From Ceraceosorus guamensis (taxonomy: Eukaryota > Basidiomycota > Exobasidiomycetes > Ceraceosorales > Ceraceosoraceae), in the NCBI RefSeq assembly GCF_003144195.1, contig NW_020290010.1, positions 305,495 through 369,494 of the forward strand: DNA of 64,000 bases. Direction: 5' to 3'. The translations under genes and the position numbers were made by a program. Under the pieces are notes generated by a model, which had not been told where the DNA came from, did not search any database, and saw only the letters and a list, made by a program, of their open reading frames with translations. Positions within the stretch are counted from its first letter, which is position 1, and every line of letters starts with the position of its first letter. Below, one piece after another: positions 55,472-64,000 of the stretch.

Positions 55472-58174
55472 ATGGCGAGCCCACGCATCACCAAGAAGGG
55501 CAGGGTAACGCCAGAGGTGGCGGCGGCAGCCTCACCGCACACATCTCGGCTGGTTGCGTTGCAGGCGTCCCTGTCCGGCTCCACAGATCTTAATCCTCTC
55601 AGCGATCTGTTAGCGCTGATCATCGAACTCTCAGCACTGCCAGATGCCGCCTCTACGCTGCTGCCCAAGAGCATGTCGCTGCTCATGCACTCGGTTTCTG
55701 CTTTGGTGCGAGCGAACAAGGTCCCGCTGGACGCATTTGTAGACGCAGAAGGAAAGCTCCAAGTGCATGCGCACAACGAAAAGGACGCGAGCTTGACGTT
55801 CAAAAAGTGGATCTCTGAGCGCTTCAACGAGAGCGTGCAATGCTTTTGCGCGCTTCTTGGACACGAAGCTGAGCATGTTCGGGTGAGACGAGAGCGGCTG
55901 TCGTTTGCCTCTGACGCTCCTGTTGACTCTGCTTTCCGCAGCTGCTCGCCCTCAAATACCTTGTGGCGCTCCAAGTCAGCTGTTCGGCCTGTCTTACTCA
56001 TCTACGCAGCAAGCCCAACGCACATGCTACCCTTGATGCACACACGTCTCTGGGTCAATGGGCGTCTGCGCCTTTTAGGGCGCTCATGCTTGTTCTGCTC
56101 GCTGGTCCCAAGAAATCCGCACTCGCAGCGGATGTGAGAGACGCTTTCGTCAAAGAGTATTTGGAGGAGTACGACGATGTTCGCCTGGCGGTGTGCAGGG
56201 AAGTCAGGTGCGTGGCGCGTCGAGCTTCACTAAATGCAATCCCCACTCACGCCTTGGTTTCCCCCCCCCCAGAACCATCTTGCACGCCATTCCGCCATCG
56301 CTTGCAGAGTCGCGGCTACGAGAGAATGGCACCGAGCTGCTGCTCCACTTGACTGAAATTCCAAAGGTCGTCCAGGACCTCAACACCTTTATCGTGCCGC
56401 AGCTGCAACAGCCTCCCCCTTCGTCTGACGCACCCGATGCCAAGGGCAAACGCAAAAAGTTGCTGGCAAGCGCCTCGCGTGCATCCAAAAAGCAAAAAGT
56501 CGTCGACGCAGGTGGGAGCGAGAATGAGAGCGACGATGAAGCGGAGGAGGAGGACATGCAGGCATGGTTCTCCGACTCGGAAGATGAGGAGCAGGAAAAG
56601 ACACGCACTGGCAACGGCCAGGGCGTCAAGGGAGGACCCGGGCCTCGTCGCGATGAGCCAGAACAGATTCGCGCCGGCACTCACACCCCCACACAGGGCT
56701 CATGGTCATCGATGGGCCGAAAGAGGAGCCGCAGGGCGCCACCGTTTCACGTGTGTGTGCACAACCTGGCTGCGCACAAAGCCGCTTTTAGTGCGGCGTG
56801 GTACGCAGTGTTGCTCCCTCGACGCGATGAAGAGGGTCGCATAGCAGGCGGCTCCATTCCGCAGCACGTCAATCATCAAGTGCTGCTACGCTTCCACAAT
56901 CAAATCTTGCCGAATCTGTCCAAGCCGAGACTCGTTGTGGACTGGCTCGTAGATTGCCTCGAAGCTGGTGAGTGCCAGTAGGGTGCTCGTTTCCGCGCTC
57001 TGCTGACACGTCTCTCCGGAACTAGGTGGAGCGACCTCTCTGCTTGCATTGAACTCGCTCTACACCCTCATGCTCTCGCACAATCTTCAGTACCCCTCCT
57101 TTTACAACAAGCTCTACTCGCTCCTCCTCTCCGACCCACCGTTCCTGCACGTGCGCTACCGAGCACGCTTCTTGCGTCTCCTAGATAATTTTCTGGCCTC
57201 CTCGCACCTTCCCGAAGCGCTCATCGCTTCGTTTGCGAAGCGCATGGCCAGAGCCAGCTTGAGAGCTCCACCAGCTGCGGCCGTTAGCGTCATTCCATTT
57301 GTCTGGAACCTGCTCAAGAGGCACAAGGGCTGCCTTGGACTGATACATCGCGTCTTTAACGAGGATCGCTTCGATCTGGGACCCAAGGGCATCGAAGGTG
57401 AGTCCGGCGCGTGCGTTCGGCAAGACCTCCCCTCTAAGGCTGCCGCCTCCCCCACCCCTCCCCAGACCCGTACGACGCGCTCGAGACAGACCCGCTCAAG
57501 ACTGGTGCGCTAGACTCTTCGCTGTGGGAGCTTGCAGCTCTAGGAGCCTCCTTGTCGGCGCGCGAGAAGCAAGGCGGCGGATTGTCAGAGGGCACTTTTG
57601 CAGACGAGGCTGGAGGTCAATCGCACTACCTGCAAGGCGTGACCACCCTCTCGCACATCCTCGCCGAGCCCTTTCTCAAAGACAGGTGGGATCTGGAAGA
57701 CTTTTTGGACATGACGTACGCCACTGTGAGTCGCTCGCACGATTCTTGGAAATGCATCGCAGAGGGCATCGCAAGCTCACGAACCCTGTCGCGGCCCCAT
57801 GCCCTTCCTCGCAGCTCTTCGAGTCGGAAATCGCTCGCACGCTTCGACCGACGTCATCGCAGGACGACAACAGGGCCCGGCTTCGCCCTCAAGCCGTGCC
57901 AGCGCTATCGCACAAGCTCCTGCCCGTCGCTCATATCTTTCCCTCGCTCAAGGCTCATCAAAAGATCGACGAAGCTGCTGCAAAAGCGCGAAAAGAAGTC
58001 GAGGAGCTCATGAAGGAGAGCGTGCCCGAAGCTCGTCAAGGAGAGGATGACGAAGATCGAGAAGCGCGAGAGGCGGTGTGGGATGTGCAACGCCAAGCCA
58101 AGATCCAGGAAGCTGAGCGCAAAGCATTAGCAGCCGATCAGCGAGACGTTTGCGCAAGACTTTGGGCATTCTGA
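55472..58174 (+). CDS. NOC4: Nucleolar complex protein 4 (CBF/Mak21 domain)
   Basis: Six exons: 55472-55882, 55942-56207, 56273-56967, 57026-57397, 57466-57725 and 57815-58174, giving 787 residues. The CBF/Mak21 domain covers ~460-640 with LNSLYTLMLSHNLQYPSFY, KLYSLLLSD, RFLRLLDNFLASSHLPE and SVIPFVWNLLKRH, the Noc4 signature. With Nop14, Noc4 acts in the nucleolus in 18S rRNA processing and 40S subunit export. A Lys-rich patch followed by an acidic stretch (GKRKKLL..KKQKVV, then SENESDDEAEEEDMQAWFSDSEDEE) forms an insertion that makes this protein longer than the ~550-residue yeast one. A C-terminal coiled coil ends it. Reading through 56640-56700 without an intron keeps the frame open but gives low-complexity sequence there, so a small intron is possible. 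Confidence 0.92.
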
Positions 58175-58243
58175 TACGTATTTGCAGGGGCATGTATACT
58201 ATGGGAACCACGTAAATGCTACAGATTGCGAACGCGCTCCACT

Positions 58244-59020
58244 TCACGTAACTTCATGGCGCAGAGGACTCTGCGGCCTGTCCACGGATCGAAAGGAAGC
58301 GAGGGGAGGAGCAGGCATTTGTGTGCCTCTGCTGCTGACGCCGCTGGCGCTGCTCGCCTGAGCTTGCTCCAGAGGCATCGCTGGTGCGCCGCTAGTGCGA
58401 CCTTCTTCGGCGCCAAGCAAGCCTGCGACCGACGACGCATCCCAAATTCGCACCTCTCTCATCCTAGCTTTCAGCCACCTGGGCTTCAAGCTCGCGCTGA
58501 TTTTCCTCGCGCGCATCATTTCCAATTCGAGCGAGAGCATGAGCAGGTGAGCGCCGTTGGAGACCATGCAAGGTCTGAGCGCAATGGTCGTCGGTGCGGG
58601 GATTGTGCTGTTAGAAGCAGCAGCAGCAGCTTCAGACGTCTCGGACGCGCACAGGGTAGCAGCGTCTGGCTGCATGGCATCTTCGCTGGCCATGCTGATC
58701 TCGTCCGACAAGTCTCGAGGCGCAGTCGTGATGCTGGGCTCATCCGTCGCCAGCGCATCGATGCTCGAGGTTTCCGCGCTGACGCTGACAACCTTTACCG
58801 AGCCTGTGCGGCCTCGATCGTCGAATGGCGCGAGCGCAGGAGCGACGATGGGGGCGCCTGGGAGCGTCACTGGAGGACTAGCTGAGGTGGCAGCTTGGGC
58901 CGCCTGTCGCAGATGATGAGCAGCGTGAGCAGCAGCCGCTGCATAGCTGAGGTTCGGAGAGCTCCTAACGCGAGGCAATGTGCTTATGCTGCCGTGAAAT
59001 GCCGTCGATCTCTCGAGTCG

Positions 59021-59060
<40 letters not shown>

Positions 59061-60365
59061 AGCGATCGTCGACTCTTTCCGCTAGCAGGCAAGGAGAACA
59101 ATCCTACCGCGTTCTGACGCGCACCCGAAGGACTGGTAGAGCGACGTCGACCCCTGCCCGATCTCGACCTCCTTCCGCGCTCTTCGACATCCTCATCGCG
59201 CGTCGATCTCGCGACGTCTTTGCACCCGTGCCGCTCCGTCTCGGACGCCGAAGATCGCTCGTCTTCCGATGCCGAATGGGAAGCGGAAGAAGCGTAGGCG
59301 CTAAAAGTCTCTGGTACGGGAGCCTGCACGGCAGGCCGAGAGCACTTTGGGCTCGCTTTCGCCTCCTCATCCTCCTCCTCCGACCGACCCACGCTCGCTC
59401 TGCGCCTCGCTCGTCTTCCGCGGCGATGTACCAATCGAAAGCCATCGCCATCCTCATCCTCGTCATCGTCTCGCTGCTGAGCCTGCAAACGCCCTCTACT
59501 GTCGTGGCGCGCTCGCCTGCCTCTAGGAGATGTCGGCGCAGAGACTGCTCGCATCGCATCCGCATTCCTCAGCGCCAATGTCGGCTCTGGAAGGGTGAGG
59601 GGTGCTATGCCCGCCTCCGGTTCGCGTTTGTGAAGCGATGGCGACGCAGCCGGACTGAGATCGGGGGAGGAAGCGCTTTCCGAGATGCTGACCCTGGTGC
59701 GAGCGCGCGAAGCGCTCGCACGACGACTGGCGCTCGATTGATCCGGACTGCTCGGCGGGCGCGAGAGGTGAGGCATGCGATGAGCCGCATAGCCACGACT
59801 CCTACTGGCAGAGCGAGATCTCGAGCGAAAAGTCTGCAGCTGAACGACCGAGGAGAGCTCAATGTCCGGGTCGATCGGTGCGCCCAAGCCGCTCACGTAG
59901 GCACCAGCATCGCGGTCACCCTCCAGTGGCGAAACGACGCCTCGTCCCATCTTTGGCGACGCTTGTTGCGCACCGTCGCGCGCCTCGCCGCCCAGGGACT
60001 CGCTCGATGCAGCGTCGGGCGAGGGCGGCAGCTCCGCCTTGGGCGCCAATGGGGAAGGCGGGATGGCGAGTTGTGCAGCAGCGTCGTGCGGACTGAGAGA
60101 TGTGGCGCCAGACGTCGGCGGAGACGCGCCGACTACAGCAGAAGGAGGCGAGGCGCTCCTTGTGGCCAACGTCGGAAGCAGCAGCAGATTCGGCAAGCGC
60201 GAGAGCGTGCGCCATGATGCTGAGAACAAGCTGGAATCCGTGCTCGCGCTCGCACTCGCACTCGCATTCTCGTGCGCCACGCCCACCTGTGGCCGTCCGC
60301 TCGTCGTCCGCAACCTCTGAGGTGCGGCGACGGGCATCGAGTCGGTAGTGGGCGCCACGACATCC

Positions 60366-60404
<39 letters not shown>

Positions 60405-62437
60405 GGGATCGTGCCGCTCTGCTCTTCGTGCTGACCATGGCGCGACCAAAGCTTAAAGTGACTTCCGATCGAAGCGATGCGCTCAGAGTAAGCTGCCGCA
60501 AAGCCGCTTCTGCGCGCAGCCTCTTGTTCGCCAGACGCTCCTTCGCTTCGCACAGACGAAATCGATTGTCGCCGATCGCTGTCCGAATCCCACTCCACCG
60601 CAGGCACGCTGACCAGATCAGCAATGCTGACTGTGCTAGGACAGAGCAAAGGATCGCCATCTTCAGCTTCGACGCGCACTGCCGGCTGTGTGAGCGCACC
60701 AAGCCCGCCTTCGATGCTGCTGCTAGCATCCCGCATCATCTCCTCGATCGCGCTCGCACGGCTAGAAGAGCGCCCTTGTCTACTGCTGCTGCTGCTGTTG
60801 CGCTGATCATCGAGCACGATCCTAGCCAGGCTCTGCGTCGCGCGACTGCGACCGGAATTCGATCGAGCTAGCGACGAAGCGCGCGAGAGCGTCGCTGCTC
60901 TTCTGCTGCGTTGCCGCGTGAGCGTAGCGATCGGCCGCGAAGCAGGTGGCGCCGTGCCCAATCCAGTGGCATCGTCAGGCATCACGTCGCCAGCCAGCAC
61001 CGCACCCTTTCGAGGCATCGCGGCCCTCTGTGCGCGAAACTCTAGCAGGTGATCGCAGCTGCTACTACGACTGCTAGCCACGCTTTGGCTGCTACGCCGA
61101 TCGTGCTCGGAGCCAGCGCTGCCGCTCGTACCTAACGAAGTAGCGCAGGACGAAGACGGTTGTTGCTCGGTGCTAGCATCTTCTGGCATACGGTCAGTGT
61201 CCGTGATGGGTTGCAAGAGCACCCTCAAGCCTCGTTTGCGATCCCTAGAAGCTCCACTGCTGCGTCTAGAGCTGCGACCTCGACTGTTGAAGCGAGAGTT
61301 GGGCGGGGAAGAAGCGGCAGCGTCCTCCACATCCGATTCTCCCGACTCGCACGAGGAGAAAGTCAGGTGCACATCCTCTTCATCTCCAAACAGAGCACCC
61401 TCGAGATCGATCGACGCGCGGCTGGTGGGTCTGTTCAAGAGGCTATGCTTGCGCACAAGCTTGCTGCCTGACCCAGCTGCCGTACAGTCGTCTTGCGGCC
61501 CCGTCGTGGAAAGGACGCTGGCACTGGTGCCCCGCCTCCCGAGCCTGGAGGGTGAGACGTGATCGCTTCGACCACGGCTGATCGCGGCCAACGAAGGTGG
61601 CAAGCGAGCCGTTTGGACGCCGGGAGCACTGGCGCTAGGCCGTCCTCGACCCGAAATCGCATCACCAGACGCTGTTCGAGGACTGTTGGATCTGATCCAA
61701 GGCGGCGAGACGGAAAGCGAGTCTCGACTTCGTTCTCGCTCTCCGATCGGCGAAGCGTCGCGACTTGCGCGGAGAGAAGTAGCCTCTGCGTTGAGCATAC
61801 ATAGCTGCGTTGAGGATGCCGTGCGCGCCAAGTGGGCTGTGGAGCGCGCAGAGCGCAACAGTGTTGGGGTGATGGGCACAGGTTCTGCTCGGCCTTTGCC
61901 TTTACTCGGAGGACTCGGTGGCCTCAACGTGTTGGCGCGAGGTCTATTTTGCGCCTCCTCCCTGCTCAAGTCTACGCTGCCACCTCCCATGGCGTACCTA
62001 ACGGCAGCAGCAGCAGCTGTCCTGGAAGAGTCGTCCGAAGCATCCGACTCGTCTGCAGAGTCCGACAAGCCCCATCTTCTAGCCCCATCGCGCGACGACT
62101 CTGCGTGAGGTGGTCCTTGTTCGCGCCGCGTGGACCTCTCGTGCTCGAGGTTTGGCCGCGTCGCTCTGCGACTCGAGCTTCTGCTTCTGCTACGAGAAAC
62201 GCTGGTGGGCACAAAGCGTCTTGGAATGCTGCGATAAGGATTCGATCCTCTGCTGGCTCGTTGAGCTGCCAGCGAGGCCAGCAATAGGGCAGCGTCGGTG
62301 GGAGAAGCGTCTTCTGCTGCGCGACTCTTCGCGTCGGTGTCGAGATGATGGGGAGCTGTCGATGGGTCTGATGAGTGTGCATGCTCGCTATTGAAGGCGG
62401 TCAAGGTGGGGCTCAACGAGCCCCTCTGCGAAGTCAT
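58244..62437 (-). CDS. Large Ser/Arg-rich disordered protein with two polyQ tracts
   Basis: One uninterrupted frame of 1397 codons starting at an ATG with a normal context. It is dominated by Ser, Ala, Arg and Pro. SR-type patches (SRSRSRSSSRRATRP) lie near residue 80. Two 12-residue glutamine runs are encoded by CAG repeats near 60370-60402 and 59024-59056. There are no recognisable folded domains except a more ordered C-terminal ~100 residues (SNGAHLLMLSLELEMMRARKIS), which may be a short conserved module. I do not recognise the protein. Basic and phospho-rich composition suggests a regulatory or scaffold protein; this is inference. It is convergent with NOC4, 69 bases apart. The opposite strand also shows long open frames, but those are shadows of the repeats. 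Confidence 0.7.
59024..59056 (+). repeat. (CTG)n tract coding polyglutamine
   Basis: CTG triplets on the plus strand (CAG in the gene) encode a 12-Gln run. Confidence 0.9.
60367..60403 (+). repeat. (CTG)n tract coding polyglutamine
   Basis: A second CTG triplet run in the same gene, 12 Gln. Confidence 0.9.
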
Positions 62438-62954
62438 GCTCGTCTCTTTTCCTTGCGTCGCGATGCCAGATACGTTGGGGGGGGAGTGAGCGTGCGTATG
62501 TGCGATTGTGATTATATCGAGGAGTCACGAATGACCGGCGGACATTGGGCTCCTGTATCTGGCGCACTGTGATGAAGGAGAGGAGGGATAGCAGAGGCAA
62601 GGACGAGAGGGACGTGCGCCTGCATGCGATTAGTCACTACCACGTCGAAGCCGATTATTTTGCGTGCAGGGTACTCGAGCCCACACTCACCGGTCGTATC
62701 TCTCGGGAGCTGTGCGGCCGTGGGAGAGACGCAGCTGCTGCTGTGTCTTATATAGCCTGTAGGAGATGTAGATGCGGTGCGGTGCGGTTCGGTGCGGTTC
62801 GGTGCGGCGCGGCGCGATGCGGCTCGATGAGAACCTACTCGTTGCAGCTTAGCGATGGAGTCGCCACGCAGATGCACGCTCTATTTGTCTAGCAAGCAAA
62901 GCAAGCAAACAATCCAATTGTCCGTCGAATCGTCTGCTCTCGGCCGTGGGAGTG

Positions 62955-62955
<1 letters not shown>

Positions 62956-62985
<30 letters not shown>
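62956..62985 (+). repeat. (TG)15 microsatellite
   Basis: Fifteen uninterrupted TG dinucleotides upstream of the large disordered protein gene. Confidence 0.95.
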
Positions 62986-62987
<2 letters not shown>

Positions 62988-63685
62988 TATAGCGTCTCAC
63001 TTGCGATTCGCGATTGGCTGATCGATCGCAAGTGATGATCTGTCTGCTCGAGTAGGATTGCGGAAAGGATGCGACGTGCGATGCGAGACAAGGAGCGCCG
63101 GCGGCGGCGGCGTTGATGCTGATGCTGATGAGGGACAACGATGTGGGCCGCGGGGGGCGTAGATGCCGGGAATTGAGAGGTCGGTGCACGAGGAGGCGCG
63201 TGCGATAAAAGGGAATCGTGAGTGCTATATGAGCGAGTGAATATAGTAGTTGCTCGATTGGTATTTCACATGGGCCTTTACCGTCATGCAAAAGTCCAGC
63301 AGCAGCGAGTCGCGATGAGAGACTGCTGATGATGACGACTTTGACTGATGATTGATTATATTGTGATTCGTGATTGTAAGAGTGATTGCTGTCATTCACA
63401 TGTGTGGATTTGTGATTGGTGACGTCGACAAGGCGTGAAGTTTGAAAGTCTGCCGCTGGTGCAGCTAGCGCACAGCAACTGCGTGAGTCACGAGTGAACG
63501 GTTTGGACGAGTCAGCGTTCACCATTCGCGTGCAGCAGCAGCATGCACCGTCGGTCGCAATTTGAGTCACCATGCAAGCTCGGATTTGAAATCGTGAAAT
63601 GGGCGTCGCGAAATGTCATTTCTTACCGTGCTCCCGCGCGACGAGTATAGCGGTACACCGCAGGCGTACCATCGCGCCGCGCGAG

Positions 63686-63737
63686 GACTCACGACTCACG
63701 ACTCACGACTCACGACTCACGACTCACGACTCACGAC
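63686..63737 (+). repeat. (GACTCAC)7 heptamer array
   Basis: Seven perfect tandem copies of GACTCAC followed by GAC. The unit is the same word that recurs singly or doubly in spacers across the window. Confidence 0.95.
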
Positions 63738-64000
63738 TTAATTGCAAGGGCATCAGGGACCACGGAGAGTCACGAGTCGTGAGTCTTAATTTGTGCCTTT
63801 CACAGCCTGCATGCTGCATGCTGATCTGATGCAGGCCAGCGCGATGCACCACCACCGCGCACCCGGCGAATCCCATACGCCGCGCACGCTATCTAACACG
63901 CGCGAGACTCTTGACTCAAGAATCAAGACTGCAGAGCTACGGGAATGGCACAGGTCACGTGCGATAGGTGCAGATGGTCTGATGATGGGGTGGAGGTGAG

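Larger units (their letters stand above)
62438..64000. other. Repeat-rich spacer to the window end
   Basis: No gene supported. It includes a GGTGCGGTTC-type repeat near 62770-62810, the TG repeat and the GACTCAC array listed separately, and many TCGTGA/TCACGA words between 63200 and 63790. Confidence 0.6.

Noticed and set aside
58895-60217. 440-codon plus-strand frame opposite the polyQ protein
   Set aside because: Arg/Ser/Leu-rich shadow of a CpG-rich, repeat-coded minus-strand gene; no motifs.
63686-63737. Telomeric repeat or CRISPR array
   Set aside because: Units are seven bases with no spacers, and the sequence is unlike the TTAGGG-type telomeres of most basidiomycetes.

Overview
This is a nuclear fungal contig, most likely from a basidiomycete smut-type yeast or relative (Ustilaginomycotina). 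The basis is mixed. Genes are interrupted by many short introns of about 50-90 nt with GTGAGT/GTAAGT-like donors. Protein families are fungal: Gda1, Tif34/eIF3i, Noc4, Ain1 alpha-actinin, cutinase, GMC oxidoreductase, GH79. Coding DNA is CpG-rich. Spacers carry dispersed TCGTGA/TCACGA-type words of the kind I associate with smut fungi. The species cannot be named from this window. All gene models below come from reading splice sites by eye and keeping phase.

Layout. 1-3129 is spacer. Then come a large PPR-like mitochondrial protein (3130-6756), a spacer, a secreted cutinase (9120-9979), a five-exon LEA-like repeat protein (10939-11945), a six-exon GMC oxidoreductase (12162-14465, minus), threonine synthase (15612-17563, minus) and tRNA-Gln(CUG) with a 10-nt intron (17906-17987). 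Next are mitochondrial phenylalanyl-tRNA synthetase (18976-20663, minus) diverging from a DDX41-type DEAD-box helicase (21037-23153), a PP2C phosphatase (24114-26234) and an inositol-polyphosphate 5-phosphatase (27038-29816).

From about 30.9 to 44.9 kb lies an accessory island. It holds an apparently intact, recent Ty3/gypsy chromodomain retrotransposon (31075-38419, minus). This element has identical 96-bp LTRs, a 5-bp target duplication (CCATC), a gag-protease frame and a pol frame offset by -1. It sits inside an older open reading frame of unknown function (30919-31074 plus 38425-39414). Further right are degraded open frames and an unfamiliar two-exon gene with an acidic serine-rich N-terminus and a GIY-YIG nuclease domain (41048-43131, minus). 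That frame continues about 200 codons past a single in-frame TGA. Parts of the older island are strikingly CpG-poor, while the retrotransposon is not, which suggests an old, mutated element invaded recently by a new one.

From 45.4 kb the core genome resumes: alpha-actinin (45367-47815, minus), Golgi GDPase Gda1 (48226-50238, minus), a GH79-like glycosidase with a possible GPI tail (50938-53566), eIF3i (53617-54787, minus), Noc4 (55472-58174) and a 1397-residue disordered protein with two polyglutamine tracts (58244-62437, minus). A repeat-rich spacer with (TG)15 and seven copies of GACTCAC closes the window. Apart from the retrotransposon's gag and pol, the genes do not form a functional cluster. 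They are mostly housekeeping genes (translation, ribosome assembly, splicing, cytoskeleton, Golgi glycosylation, amino-acid synthesis) mixed with a few secreted hydrolases/oxidoreductases.
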